This document shows, piece by piece, positions 1 to 8,225 of a stretch of 64,000 nt of DNA. The stretch is from Hyphomicrobiales bacterium (GTDB lineage: Bacteria > Pseudomonadota > Alphaproteobacteria > Rhizobiales > Rhizobiaceae), in contig UCHD01000021.1 of the NCBI GenBank assembly GCA_900472175.1, forward strand, positions 1 to 64,000, written 5' to 3'. The position numbers and the translations under genes were made by a program. The notes beneath the pieces are model-generated. The model was not told the origin of the DNA. It searched no databases and was given only the letters and a program-made list of their open reading frames with translations. Position 1 is the first letter of the stretch. Each line of letters begins with the position of its first letter.

Positions 1-171
1 GCAGCGGATGGGGGGCGACCTCCGCGAACACGAAAGGCAATTGTGTCTGCCGCAAATCACCCCACCCCGCCGCTTCGCTCTGCTCCCCCCTCAAGCGGCA
101 GATTATCCCCCACTGGTAATTTCAACCCATTTCCGCCATATACAGCGCAACAAACGCAGGAAATGAACGTC
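1..171. other. region upstream of dapF with a degraded palindromic repeat
   Basis: No gene start or end can be supported here. The stretch 57-115 is C-rich and resembles a worn copy of the CTCCCCC-type palindromic repeat that is well preserved at 2774-2940 and 8053-8208. The reading frame of dapF stays open up to position 43, but its translation in this part is proline/serine-rich and repeat-derived, so it is not treated as coding. Confidence 0.4.
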
Positions 172-1083
172 ATGAACACAACGGTCGAATTCGCAAGGAT
201 GAACGGGCTTGGCAACAAGATCCTGGTCGTCGACATGCGCGGCCGCAAGGACAAGGTGACGCCGCAGGCGGCGATTGCGCTCAATGCCGATCCGGCCACG
301 CAATTCGACCAGATCATGGCGATCCACGATCCGAAGGCCGAAGGCACCGACGCCTGGATCGACATCCTCAATTCCGACGGTTCGAAGGCGCAGGCCTGCG
401 GCAACGGTACGCGCTGCGTCGTCCAGGCGCTGGCTGCGGAGACGGGCAAGAAGGCCTTCACCTTTCAGACCGTCGCCGGCATCCTGAATGCGCAGGAACA
501 TGCCGACGGAACGATCTCGGTCGATATGGGTACGCCGGTGTTCGAATGGGACAAGATTCCACTGTCGGAAGAATTCTACGATACCAGCCGCATCGAGCTG
601 CAGATCGGCCCGATCGATGACCCGGTCCTGCATTCGCCCTCTGTCATGTCGATGGGCAATCCGCATGCGATCTTCTGGGTCGATCGCGACGTCATGTCCT
701 TCGACCTCGAACGTTTCGGCCCGCTGCTCGAAAACCACCCGATGTTTCCCGAGCGCGCCAATATCACGCTGGCGCAGGTCACTTCGCCCACGTCGCTGAC
801 GACCCGCACCTGGGAACGTGGCGCCGGCCTGACGCTGGCCTGCGGTTCCGCTGCCTGTTCCGCCGCCGTCTCGGCTGCCCGCACGGGTCGTACAGGCCGT
901 AATGTCGAGATCAAGGTCGCCAGCGCCACCCCGCCTGGCATCCTCACCATCGAATGGCGCGAGCGCGACGATCACGTCGTCATGACCGGCCCCGCCGAGT
1001 GGGAATGGTCGGGCAGCGTCGATCCCGCTACCGGCCTCTGGTCGCGTGAGGACGAGCCGCAGACGGGAAGCGCAGCACTTTGA
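172..1083 (+). CDS. dapF: diaminopimelate epimerase
   Basis: Cytosolic PLP-independent racemase converting LL- to meso-diaminopimelate, the last-but-one step of lysine synthesis and the source of the peptidoglycan cross-linking residue. The product is 303 aa with this start. The two catalytic thiols are visible: Cys76 in ACGNGTRCV and Cys224 in LACGSAAC. The frame is open from 43, but the first 43 codons lie over repeat-like DNA. ATG 172 is preferred because AGG lies 11 nt upstream (158-160) and the protein then begins [16 protein letters not shown], the normal N-terminus of rhizobial DapF. ATG 163 is the alternative. Its stop overlaps the TTG start of mtaB, so the two genes are translationally coupled. 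Confidence 0.97.
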   Translation: MNTTVEFARMNGLGNKILVVDMRGRKDKVTPQAAIALNADPATQFDQIMAIHDPKAEGTDAWIDILNSDGSKAQACGNGTRCVVQALAAETGKKAFTFQTVAGILNAQEHADGTISVDMGTPVFEWDKIPLSEEFYDTSRIELQIGPIDDPVLHSPSVMSMGNPHAIFWVDRDVMSFDLERFGPLLENHPMFPERANITLAQVTSPTSLTTRTWERGAGLTLACGSAACSAAVSAARTGRTGRNVEIKVASATPPGILTIEWRERDDHVVMTGPAEWEWSGSVDPATGLWSREDEPQTGSAAL

Positions 1084-2354
1084 GCGGCGTCGATGTCATA
1101 ACCTTCGGCTGCCGTCTCAACACCTATGAATCCGAAGTGATGCGAGCGGAAGCCGAGAAGGCAGGGCTGAACAACGCCATTCTCGTCAATACCTGCGCCG
1201 TCACCGGCGAGGCCGTGCGTCAGGCCCGCCAGGCGATCCGCCGCGCCCGCCGCGAAAATCCGCATGCCCGCATCATCGTCACCGGCTGTGCGGCCCAAAC
1301 GGAAAAGCAGGCCTTTGCCGGAATGCCGGAGGTCGATGCCGTGCTCGGCAATGAGGAAAAGCTGAAAAGCGCCTCCTACCGGTCACTGCCCGATTTCGGC
1401 GTCTCGGCCGAGGAAAAGCTGCGCGTCAACGACATTTTTAGCGTACGCGAGACCGCTCCTCAAATGGTCAAGCTGATAGAAGGCCATGTGCGCGCCTTCA
1501 TCCAGGTGCAGAACGGCTGCGATCACCGTTGTACCTTCTGCATCATCCCCTATGGCCGTGGCAATTCTCGCTCGGTCCCAATGGGCGCCGTCGTCGATCA
1601 GGCGCGAAAGCTGGCGGACGGCGGCTACCGCGAGATCGTGCTGACCGGCGTCGACGCAACCAGCTATGGCGGCGACCTGCCGGGCGCCCCGACCCTCGGC
1701 CTGCTTGCCAAGACGCTTCTGAAGCAGGTGCCGGAGCTCCTGCGCCTGCGGCTTTCCTCGATTGACAGCATCGAGGCCGACAGCCACCTGATGGACCTGA
1801 TCGCCGACGAGCCACGCTTCATGCCGCATTTGCACCTGTCGCTGCAACATGGCGACGACATGATCCTGAAGCGGATGAAGCGGCGGCATAGCCGCATGGA
1901 CGCGCTCCGCTTCATCGAAGATGTGCGCCGTTTGCGGCCGGAAACGAGCTTTGGCGCCGACATGATTGCCGGCTTCCCCACCGAGACCGAAGAGATGTTT
2001 GCCAATGCGATGCGGCTGGCCGAAGAGGCCAATATCGCCCATCTGCATGTGTTTCCCTATTCGCCGCGCGAAGGCACGCCTGCCGCCCGCATGCCGCAGC
2101 TCGACCGCGCCCTGGTGAAAGAACGGGCCGCCCGGCTGCGCGCCACTGGACTTCAGCTGCATCAGGCCCATCTTGACAGCATGATCGGAACGCAGCAAAG
2201 CCTGCTCGTCGAGAACAATGGCTTGGCACATACGGAAAATTTCACGCTTGCCGCCGTCCCCGGCCTGACGCCGCGCGCTATCGTGCAGGCTGTCATCACC
2301 GGTCACAACGGCAAGCATCTCGACATGCAACTGACGGCTGCCAACGCGGCCTGA
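1080..2354 (+). CDS. mtaB: tRNA t6A37 methylthiotransferase MtaB
   Basis: Radical-SAM enzyme that converts t6A37 to ms2t6A37 in tRNAs reading ANN codons. 424 aa, normal length. The N-terminal UPF0004 domain carries its three cluster cysteines in GCRLN, NTCAVT and GCAAQ. The radical-SAM motif is Cys147-x3-Cys151-x2-Cys154 (CDHRCTFC). A C-terminal TRAM-like segment is present. The start is TTG at 1080, overlapping the dapF TGA in a TTGA junction. No other start fits without losing the first cysteine motif. It is followed 15 nt later by ftsY, forming a dapF-mtaB-ftsY run typical of rhizobia. Confidence 0.95.
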   Translation: MSGVDVITFGCRLNTYESEVMRAEAEKAGLNNAILVNTCAVTGEAVRQARQAIRRARRENPHARIIVTGCAAQTEKQAFAGMPEVDAVLGNEEKLKSASYRSLPDFGVSAEEKLRVNDIFSVRETAPQMVKLIEGHVRAFIQVQNGCDHRCTFCIIPYGRGNSRSVPMGAVVDQARKLADGGYREIVLTGVDATSYGGDLPGAPTLGLLAKTLLKQVPELLRLRLSSIDSIEADSHLMDLIADEPRFMPHLHLSLQHGDDMILKRMKRRHSRMDALRFIEDVRRLRPETSFGADMIAGFPTETEEMFANAMRLAEEANIAHLHVFPYSPREGTPAARMPQLDRALVKERAARLRATGLQLHQAHLDSMIGTQQSLLVENNGLAHTENFTLAAVPGLTPRAIVQAVITGHNGKHLDMQLTAANAA

Positions 2355-2369
2355 GTTTACGGAATTCAA

Positions 2370-4061
2370 ATGGCGCTCAGCTTTCTGAAAAAGGTCTTTA
2401 CCTTCGGCAAGGACAAGCCGGCCGAAGACGAGCCGACTGCGGCGCCGGCAGCCGATGCCGTCATGGACCAAGCGGAATCGACGTTCAGCCCCGATGAGGC
2501 CCGCGCGGTCGAAGCCGAGCTTGAGCCCCGCACCGAAGACCTGCCGCTGGCCGCCGATCCGGTGCTGCCGGAAGAAATGGATACCGCTGGCGGCCCCTCC
2601 GCCGACAGCGCCGATGCGCCGGAATTTCAGGCCGCGGACGAAACCTCTGCTGCAGAGGTGGACGATACACCGGCCATTCTGCCTGCTGCCGAAGAGATCG
2701 GCGATGTCGGCCTTGTCCCGCTACCGCTGCTGGAGGCGGAAGCCGAAGCGGCTGAGACAGTGGAAACCTCGACACCCCCCTCTGTCCCTTCGGGACATCT
2801 CCCCCACAAGGGGGGAGATCAGATTGAGGCTGACGCTCTTTCCGCTCAAGATCGTCTTTCAGATGAAGCGCCGGAGCCAACCCCGGGTCCAATCTCCCCA
2901 CCTGTGGGGGAGATGTCGGCGCAGCCGACAGAGGGGGGCGAACGTTCCGCGCTCTCGAACGCCGACGACGTTACCGAAATCGCACCACCAGCAACCTCTA
3001 CCCTTGAAGGGGAAATGTCAGCCGAGGCAGAGACGGATGAATCCTCTCCGGTCTCAGACACGCCGGCTGAAGCCCCCATCCTCCCCAAGGGCTTTGCCAC
3101 CGGCCGCGCCATCGAGCCCGAACCGGAAGCCCCGAAACAGAAGCTCACCTGGTTCCAGCGCCTGCGCCAGGGCCTTGCCCGCACATCGTCGCAGCTGACC
3201 GGACAGATCACCGCCCTCTTCACCAAGCGCAAGCTGGATGACGAGACGCTGCAGGATCTGGAAGACCTGTTGATCCAGGCCGATCTCGGCGTCGAGACGG
3301 CACTGCGCGTCACCGATACGCTCGCCTCCGAACGCTACGGCAAGGACGTCAGCGGTGAAGACGTTTCCCGCATCATGGCAGCCGAAATCACCAAGGTTCT
3401 GGCGCCCGTCGCCAAGCCGCTCCAGCTCGACCTCAACCATAAACCGCACGTCATTCTCGTCGTCGGCGTCAACGGCACCGGCAAGACCACCACCATCGGC
3501 AAGCTGGCGGCAAAGCTCTCCGGTGCCGGGCTGAAGGTCATGCTGGCTGCCGGCGACACCTTCCGGGCGGCCGCCATCGAACAGCTTAAAATTTGGGCCG
3601 AGCGTACCAAATCCGATATCGTCTCCTCGAAACTCGGCGCCGATGCCTCCGGGCTGGCTTACGAGGCTTTCGAACAGGCGCGTTTGAAGAAGAGCGACGT
3701 CTTGATCATCGACACGGCCGGCCGCCTGCAGAACCGCACGGAACTGATGGCCGAGCTGGAAAAGATCGTCCGCGTGCTCGGCAAACTCGATCCCGATGCG
3801 CCGCACACGGTGCTGCAGACGCTCGATGCCACGACCGGTCAGAATGCGCTCAATCAGGTCGAGATCTTCCGCAATGTCGCTGGAGTCAACGGCCTGATCA
3901 TGACCAAGCTCGATGGCACGGCGCGCGGCGGCATCCTCGTCGCCATTTCCGCCAAGCACAAGCTGCCGGTCTATTTCATCGGCGTTGGCGAGGGCGTGGA
4001 CGATCTGGAACCGTTCGAGGCCGAGGATTTTGCCGAGGCCATCGCCGGAATTCCCCATTGA
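2370..4061 (+). CDS. ftsY: signal recognition particle receptor FtsY, with repeat-derived acidic domain
   Basis: GTPase that docks SRP-ribosome complexes at the inner membrane for co-translational insertion. 563 aa. The NG domain occupies about residues 255-563. It shows the P-loop GVNGTGKTT (Gly366-Thr373), DTFRAAA, the DTAGR G3 motif and TKLDG. Residues 10-250 form an acidic, Ala/Glu/Pro-rich A domain as in other FtsY proteins, but part of it is encoded by palindromic repeats (see 2774-2940), which give stretches such as PPSVPSGHLPHKGG and ISPPVGEMSAQPTEGG. The frame is intact throughout. The start ATG 2370 has only a weak Shine-Dalgarno sequence. FtsY A domains tolerate length change, so function is probably kept. 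Confidence 0.96.
   Translation: MALSFLKKVFTFGKDKPAEDEPTAAPAADAVMDQAESTFSPDEARAVEAELEPRTEDLPLAADPVLPEEMDTAGGPSADSADAPEFQAADETSAAEVDDTPAILPAAEEIGDVGLVPLPLLEAEAEAAETVETSTPPSVPSGHLPHKGGDQIEADALSAQDRLSDEAPEPTPGPISPPVGEMSAQPTEGGERSALSNADDVTEIAPPATSTLEGEMSAEAETDESSPVSDTPAEAPILPKGFATGRAIEPEPEAPKQKLTWFQRLRQGLARTSSQLTGQITALFTKRKLDDETLQDLEDLLIQADLGVETALRVTDTLASERYGKDVSGEDVSRIMAAEITKVLAPVAKPLQLDLNHKPHVILVVGVNGTGKTTTIGKLAAKLSGAGLKVMLAAGDTFRAAAIEQLKIWAERTKSDIVSSKLGADASGLAYEAFEQARLKKSDVLIIDTAGRLQNRTELMAELEKIVRVLGKLDPDAPHTVLQTLDATTGQNALNQVEIFRNVAGVNGLIMTKLDGTARGGILVAISAKHKLPVYFIGVGEGVDDLEPFEAEDFAEAIAGIPH
2774..2940. repeat. inverted pair of CTCCCCC-type palindromic repeats inside ftsY
   Basis: Two about 50-bp arms in opposite orientation: 2774-2822 (CCCCCCTCTGTC, GACATCTCCCCC, then CAAGGGGGGAGAT) and 2891-2940 (ATCTCCCCA, GTGGGGGAGATGTCGG, CCGACAGAGGGGGG). 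They are separated by about 68 bp. A third, worn half-copy lies at 2998-3026. The same arrangement with a 58-bp spacer sits at 8053-8208 in an intergenic region. Here the whole element is translated in frame as part of the FtsY acidic domain. Both arms are themselves palindromic, so the RNA can fold strongly. Confidence 0.85.
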
Positions 4062-4100
4062 CCCGGTTTTGCCTTTTTGCTGATGTTATTGAGATTAACC

Positions 4101-4207
4101 TCTGCCTGGATCCTCGGGCTTGACCCGAGGATCCAGGCAGAGGGCTGAGATGCCGACGAACATACGTCGCACTGCGGATGGATCCTCGGGTCAAGCCCGA
4201 GGATGAC
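4101..4207. repeat. TCCTCGGGCTTGACCCGAGGA palindrome, two copies, between ftsY and yciB
   Basis: Two palindromes sharing the core ATCCTCGGG-CTTGA-CCCGAGGAT. The first, 4101-4141, has nearly perfect arms of about 18 bp (TCTGCCTGGATCCTCGGG). The second, 4178-4207, is in the opposite orientation. Short palindromes of this kind are common between genes in rhizobia. There is no following T-run, so a terminator role for ftsY is possible only through the hairpin itself. No protein is encoded here. Confidence 0.8.
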
Positions 4208-4265
4208 GACGAGAAAGACGGCCCTCACATCGGGCATGCACCACAATCGCTTTAAGGACGTTCCT

Positions 4266-4898
4266 ATGTCATCGATCGAGGCGGTCAAGCCGCGCAAGGA
4301 AATCAGCCCGCTTCTGAAAATGGTGCTGGAGCTTGGGCCACTGGTGGTCTTCTTCTTCGCCAATTCGCGCGGCGAATGGCTGGCACGCGAGTTTCCGGCG
4401 CTGACCGAACTGGGTGGCCCGATCTTCATCGCCACAGGCCTGTTCATGGCCGCGACCGCGATCGCGCTGACCGCCTCCTGGATCCTCACGCGCACGCTGC
4501 CGATGATGCCGCTGATTTCCGGCATTGTCGTCTTCATCATGGGCGCATTCACCCTCTGGCTGCAGAACGACACGTTCATCAAGATCAAGCCGACAATCAT
4601 CAATTCGCTGTTCGGCGTCATCCTGCTCGGCGGACTGCTGTTCGGAAAATCGCTGCTTGGTTATGTCTTCCACAGTGCCTTCAAGCTCGACGAGGAAGGC
4701 TGGCGCAAGCTAACCATCCGCTGGGGCATCTTCTTCCTGGTCCTGGCCGCGCTGAATGAAGTCGTCTGGCGTAATTTTTCGACCGATTTCTGGGTCGCCT
4801 TCAAGGTCTGGGGCACGATGCCGATCACCGTGCTGTTCACCCTGTCGCAGATGCCCATCATCATGAAGCATTCGCTGGATCAGGATACCCAGAAGTGA
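4266..4898 (+). CDS. yciB: inner membrane septation protein A family (YciB/IspZ)
   Basis: Polytopic inner-membrane protein of the YciB/IspA (septation) family, about 210 aa. It has five or six hydrophobic spans and the family signatures [14 protein letters not shown] near the N-terminus and [21 protein letters not shown] near the C-terminus. In other bacteria the family is linked to cell-envelope and division-site integrity. The biochemical activity is unknown. The start at 4266 is chosen because AAGGA lies 7 nt upstream (4254-4258); an upstream ATG would translate palindromic repeat DNA. Its stop overlaps the GTG of the next gene (GTGA), so the two are coupled. Confidence 0.9.
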   Translation: MSSIEAVKPRKEISPLLKMVLELGPLVVFFFANSRGEWLAREFPALTELGGPIFIATGLFMAATAIALTASWILTRTLPMMPLISGIVVFIMGAFTLWLQNDTFIKIKPTIINSLFGVILLGGLLFGKSLLGYVFHSAFKLDEEGWRKLTIRWGIFFLVLAALNEVVWRNFSTDFWVAFKVWGTMPITVLFTLSQMPIIMKHSLDQDTQK

Positions 4899-5485
4899 CG
4901 GCAGTACCGGCCGAAAACCGTTCGCCGCGTGCCGCCACCTTCTGGCTTGCCGCCTGCGCCGCTGTTCTCATCGCGCAAATCGTCATCGAATACTGGATGG
5001 GCCGCACGCCGATCTGTACCTGCGGCTACATCAAGCTGTTCGAGCCAACGGCCAATGGCCCCGGCAATTCGCAGCATCTGGCCGATTGGTACACCCCGTC
5101 GCACATCATCCACGGTTTCCTGTTCTATGGGCTGGCGCATCTGATCCTGCGCGGCAAGCCCCTCGCAGCCAAGCTGCTCCTAGCGCTGGTGATCGAATCC
5201 GGCTGGGAAATCCTTGAAAACTCCCCGATCATCATCGATCGCTATCGCACCGCCACCATCTCGCTCGATTACTACGGCGACAGCATCCTGAACTCGGCGA
5301 TGGACACGGTGTTCATGGCGCTGGGCTTCTTCTTCGCCCGGCGCGCACCGATCGCCGTCACGGTCGCGATCGCCATCGTCTTCGAGATTTTCACCGGCTG
5401 GCTGATCCGCGATAATCTGGCGCTCAACGTCCTCATGCTGGTCTATCCGCTGGACGCGGTGAAGGCGTGGCAGGGGGCGATTTGA
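4895..5485 (+). CDS. UPF0314/DUF2585 membrane protein
   Basis: 196-aa membrane protein of the DUF2585 (UPF0314) family, which is found mainly in rhizobia and relatives. Visible features are an N-terminal hydrophobic segment ([18 protein letters not shown]), the conserved [16 protein letters not shown] block, [28 protein letters not shown] and further hydrophobic spans at the C-terminus. The many conserved polar and aromatic residues around residues 100-130 look like an active or binding site inside the membrane, but no function is known. The GTG start overlaps the yciB stop by 4 nt. Confidence 0.85.
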   Translation: MTAVPAENRSPRAATFWLAACAAVLIAQIVIEYWMGRTPICTCGYIKLFEPTANGPGNSQHLADWYTPSHIIHGFLFYGLAHLILRGKPLAAKLLLALVIESGWEILENSPIIIDRYRTATISLDYYGDSILNSAMDTVFMALGFFFARRAPIAVTVAIAIVFEIFTGWLIRDNLALNVLMLVYPLDAVKAWQGAI

Positions 5486-5565
5486 CGGGGTCGCCGGGAC
5501 TGAAAGGAAATATTTCCCCGCACCCACTGCAGTTGAACCTTTGGATTGCGTGAGCGCGTCACGAT

Positions 5566-5708
5566 CTCCCTCTTCTCCCCCGTGGGGAGAAGTGCCGAAC
5601 GCAGTGAGGCGATGAGGGGGCGGGAGTTAGCTGGAGCCATACGACGAAGGTGCCTTCGGCCCCCCTCATCCGGCCCTGCGGGCCACCTTCTCCCCGCCGG
5701 GGAGAAGA
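5566..5708. repeat. inverted pair of CTTCTCCCC-type repeats after DUF2585
   Basis: Two arms in opposite orientation: 5568-5617 (CTTCTCCCCC-GTGGGGAGAAG ... GATGAGGGGG) and 5661-5708 (CCCCCTCATCCGGCC, CGGGCCACC, TTCTCCCCGCCGGGGAGAAG). The same family recurs at 53530-53636. No gene is present between 5486 and 5724. On RNA, each arm forms a GC-rich hairpin. The element lies between the 3' ends of the convergent DUF2585 gene and ccm operon and may block read-through. Confidence 0.8.
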
Positions 5709-5724
5709 CAACCGAGCCGCAACC

Positions 5725-6333
5725 CTACTTCCCGGCCACAGCCTTTTCGATCGCCGGGAAAAGACCTTCCTTCAAACTGCGGTCGTCAAACGGCCCGACA
5801 CGCTTATAGACGATCGTTCCCGAAGCATCGACGAGATAGGATTCCGGGATACCGTAGACGCCCCAGTCGATCGCCGCCTTGCCGCGCGGATCGACACCGA
5901 CCGCAGCGAAGGGATTGCCGAGTTCACCGAGGAACCGCAGCGCATTCTCGGTCTGGTCCTTGTAGTTGATCCCCACCACCGTCAGCCGTGGGTCCTTGGC
6001 AAGTTCCAGGATGATCGGATTTTCCTCGCGGCACGGCACGCACCAGGATGCCCAGACGTTGACCAGCGTCAGCTTGCCCTTGATGGCCGCATCAGTCAGC
6101 GGCGGCATCGCGGCCCCCTTGAATGTCGCCCCTTCAAGCGGCGGCATGTCCAGAGCCGGCGCCTTGGTGCCGATCAATGCAGAAGGAATTTCACTGATGT
6201 CCCGGCCGGACCCGAGCTGGCTCCAGAAGATCGCCGCAAGTCCGGCAAAGATCAACAGCGGCAGCAGCGCGAGGACGATGCGCACCTTGGCCGGCCGGCT
6301 GGCTTCAGGCGTGGTCGGTGTCTCAAGGCTCAT
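5725..6333 (-). CDS. ccmG: cytochrome c maturation thioredoxin CcmG/DsbE
   Basis: Membrane-anchored periplasmic thiol-disulfide reductase that reduces the CXXCH haem-attachment cysteines of apocytochrome c. 202 aa. It has a single N-terminal membrane anchor (IVLALLPLLIFAGLAAIFW, residues 18-36) followed by a thioredoxin fold with the active site WCVPC (Cys98, Cys101). Family blocks such as GKLTLVNVWASWC and the cis-Pro region GIPESYLVD are present. The start at 6333 has GGAG 7 nt upstream and overlaps the ccmD stop (ATGA). It is the last gene of the ccm operon. Confidence 0.95.
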   Translation of the reverse strand: MSLETPTTPEASRPAKVRIVLALLPLLIFAGLAAIFWSQLGSGRDISEIPSALIGTKAPALDMPPLEGATFKGAAMPPLTDAAIKGKLTLVNVWASWCVPCREENPIILELAKDPRLTVVGINYKDQTENALRFLGELGNPFAAVGVDPRGKAAIDWGVYGIPESYLVDASGTIVYKRVGPFDDRSLKEGLFPAIEKAVAGK

Positions 6334-6500
6334 GGTACGTCTCCGGCCTGCGCCGAGCGGCGGCGGATACCGGCCGATTCCAGCGCCCGCAATTCGCGGC
6401 GGCGGGCACGCCCGTCCGTCCAGACCCAGAGAACGAGCGCACACACGGTAATGGTGGCAATGCCATAACTGGCAAGAACATAGGCGGTGTGGGTCATCAT
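6330..6500 (-). CDS. ccmD: haem exporter protein CcmD
   Basis: Small single-span membrane protein (56 aa) that stabilises the CcmABC-CcmE complex and aids release of haem-loaded CcmE. It consists of one transmembrane helix (YVLASYGIATITVCALVLWVW) followed by a basic cytoplasmic segment (RARRRELRAL), the standard CcmD pattern. ATG 6500 is preferred because GGAGG lies 9 nt upstream, inside the end of ccmC. ATG 6497 is possible. It lies between ccmC and ccmG with an ATGA overlap into ccmG. Confidence 0.92.
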   Translation of the reverse strand: MMTHTAYVLASYGIATITVCALVLWVWTDGRARRRELRALESAGIRRRSAQAGDVP

Positions 6501-6504
6501 CGGC

Positions 6505-7266
6505 TCAAGCCTCCCGGCCAGCACTGCGAGCCGCCTGGCGGCGCATCGAGGTCACCCGGCGGCGCCAGATCTCGTTGCGCATCGCGGCGATATGCAGGGT
6601 GAAGAACAGCATGGTGAAGGCAACCGCCATCACCAGAAGCGGCCGCAGGAATTCCGGATCGATTGCCGAACCGCCGAGCCTCAGCACGCTTGCCGGCTGG
6701 TGCAGCGTGTTCCACCATTCGACCGAAAACTTGATGATCGGAATATTCACGAAGCCGACGAGGATCAACACGGCCGAGACCTTGGCCGCCTTGCCGGGTT
6801 CATCCATGGCGCGATTGAGCGCCATCAGCCCGAGATACATCAGAAACAGCACGAAGACCGAGGTCAGCCGCGCATCCCAGACCCACCATGTGCCCCACAT
6901 CGGCTTGCCCCAGAGCGAGCCGGTCACCAGCGCCAGAAAGGTAAAGGACGCACCGATCGGCGCGGCGGCCCGGGCCGCAACATCGGCCAACGGATGACGC
7001 CAGACCAGCGTGCCGAGCGCCGAAAGCGCCATCACCGAGTAGCACATCATCGACAGCCAGGCAGCCGGCACATGCACATACATGATACGCACCGTCTCGC
7101 CCTGCTGATAGTCGCCTTCGGTGGTGAAGGACAGATACAGCCCCACGGCAAACAAAAGCACCGTCAATCCGGCAAACCACGGCAGGACACGTGCCGCCAA
7201 GGCCAGGAACCGGGTGGGATTGGCAAGATCGCTGAATTTTCGAATGGCCAGACTGTTTTCGCTCAT
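6505..7266 (-). CDS. ccmC: haem ABC transporter permease CcmC
   Basis: Six-span inner-membrane protein of the haem-handling superfamily that presents haem to the chaperone CcmE. 253 aa, usual size. The tryptophan-rich haem-binding WWD motif is visible as WGTWWVWDARLT. It is flanked by conserved histidines in MYVHVPAAW and in the segment VEWWNTLHQP. The gene follows ccmB after a 97-nt gap holding a strong hairpin at 7331-7361, and precedes ccmD by 4 nt. Confidence 0.96.
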   Translation of the reverse strand: MSENSLAIRKFSDLANPTRFLALAARVLPWFAGLTVLLFAVGLYLSFTTEGDYQQGETVRIMYVHVPAAWLSMMCYSVMALSALGTLVWRHPLADVAARAAAPIGASFTFLALVTGSLWGKPMWGTWWVWDARLTSVFVLFLMYLGLMALNRAMDEPGKAAKVSAVLILVGFVNIPIIKFSVEWWNTLHQPASVLRLGGSAIDPEFLRPLLVMAVAFTMLFFTLHIAAMRNEIWRRRVTSMRRQAARSAGREA

Positions 7267-7330
7267 GATGGTTCTTTAACGTGCAACGCGCTTCTCTTCA
7301 ATGAAGGGACAGCAATCACATTTGCGTCAG

Positions 7331-7361
7331 AGCGTCACGCGTTCAAAGGACGCGTGACGCT
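7331..7361. repeat. perfect 11-bp inverted repeat just after ccmB
   Basis: AGCGTCACGCG (7331-7341) and CGCGTGACGCT (7351-7361) are exact reverse complements around a 9-nt loop. The hairpin starts 2 nt beyond the ccmB stop codon on the minus strand and has no T-run. Its position inside the operon fits a 3'-end stabiliser or a partial terminator separating ccmAB from ccmCDG. Confidence 0.75.
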
Positions 7362-7363
7362 TG

Positions 7364-8023
7364 TCAATCCGACGCAGACCGCAGCGCCAGGGCCGCCGCC
7401 AAGGGGCCGATGACCGCAAAGAACAGCGTGATGGCAATCAGGATCAAAAGGGGCGGCAGGAATGGCGCCGGATCCTGAACGGCGGCATAGGCGGCACTGA
7501 CGCCGAAGATCAGCACCGGGATCGCCAGCGGCAGGACAAGGATAGACACCAGCAGCCCGCCGCGTGGCAGGGTGACTGCCACGGCAGCGCCGGTCGCGCC
7601 GATGAAGGTGATGGCAGGGGTCCCGACCAGAAGCGTCAGCATGGTTGCGCCGATCGCCACTTCGCTCATGTTCATGAACAACCCGAGCAGCGGCGCTGCA
7701 ATCACCAGCGGCAGGCCGGTCGCCGTCCAGTGCGCCAGGCATTTCACCAGAACCGTCAGCACCAGCGGCGCCTCCTGCATCAGCATCAGATCCAGAGACC
7801 CATCCTCGCGCTCTGCCTGAAAGAGCCGGTCAAGACCGAGAAGAGATGCAAGCAGCGCACCAATCCACAGGATCGCCGGGCCGATGCGCGACAGAAGATT
7901 GAGATCAGGGCCGACGGCGAAGGGCACCACGGCAACAACGGTCATGAAGAACAAGACGCCGATCAGCGCGCCGCCGCCGGCGCGCATGGAGAGTTTGAGG
8001 TCACGCAGGAAGAGGGAGATCAT
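7364..8023 (-). CDS. ccmB: haem ABC exporter permease CcmB
   Basis: Inner-membrane subunit of the CcmAB ABC complex that uses ATP to release haem-CcmE from CcmC. 219 aa with about six membrane spans. Family signatures are the N-terminal LFLRDLKLSMRAG, LDRLFQAEREDGSLDLMLMQ and the PLxIPVLIFG segment. The gene is second in the operon. The 202-nt gap from ccmA is unusually wide for this operon and is filled with a palindromic repeat pair. Confidence 0.96.
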   Translation of the reverse strand: MISLFLRDLKLSMRAGGGALIGVLFFMTVVAVVPFAVGPDLNLLSRIGPAILWIGALLASLLGLDRLFQAEREDGSLDLMLMQEAPLVLTVLVKCLAHWTATGLPLVIAAPLLGLFMNMSEVAIGATMLTLLVGTPAITFIGATGAAVAVTLPRGGLLVSILVLPLAIPVLIFGVSAAYAAVQDPAPFLPPLLILIAITLFFAVIGPLAAALALRSASD

Positions 8024-8052
8024 GCACAGGCTCCCGTCGTGCGGAGAGTTTT

Positions 8053-8208
8053 ACCCCCCTCTGTCGGCGATGCCGACATCTCCCCCACAAGGGGGGAGAT
8101 CAGCCGCCGCACATCTGCGCTCCTGACTGGAAGCAAACGGTTAACGAGGGAAAAGAATGATCTCCCCCCTTGTGGGGGAGATGTCACGCAGTGACAGAGG
8201 GGGGTGAT
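8053..8208. repeat. inverted pair of CTCCCCC-type palindromic repeats between ccmA and ccmB
   Basis: Arms 8053-8100 (CCCCCCTCTGTCGG, CCGACATCTCCCCC, CAAGGGGGGAGAT) and 8159-8208 (GATCTCCCCCC, GTGGGGGAGATGTCAC, GTGACAGAGGGGGG) face each other across about 58 bp. The sequence and layout match the pair within ftsY. The element splits ccmA from ccmB, which are normally adjacent or overlapping. It is therefore probably an insertion that the operon tolerates, and it may alter expression of the downstream genes. Confidence 0.85.
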
Positions 8209-8225
8209 TACGGCGCACACTGGCA

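Noticed and set aside
5546-6468. Plus-strand open frames over the repeat at 5.6 kb and opposite ccmG
   Set aside because: Repeat-derived or antisense to ccmG; no motif or ribosome site.
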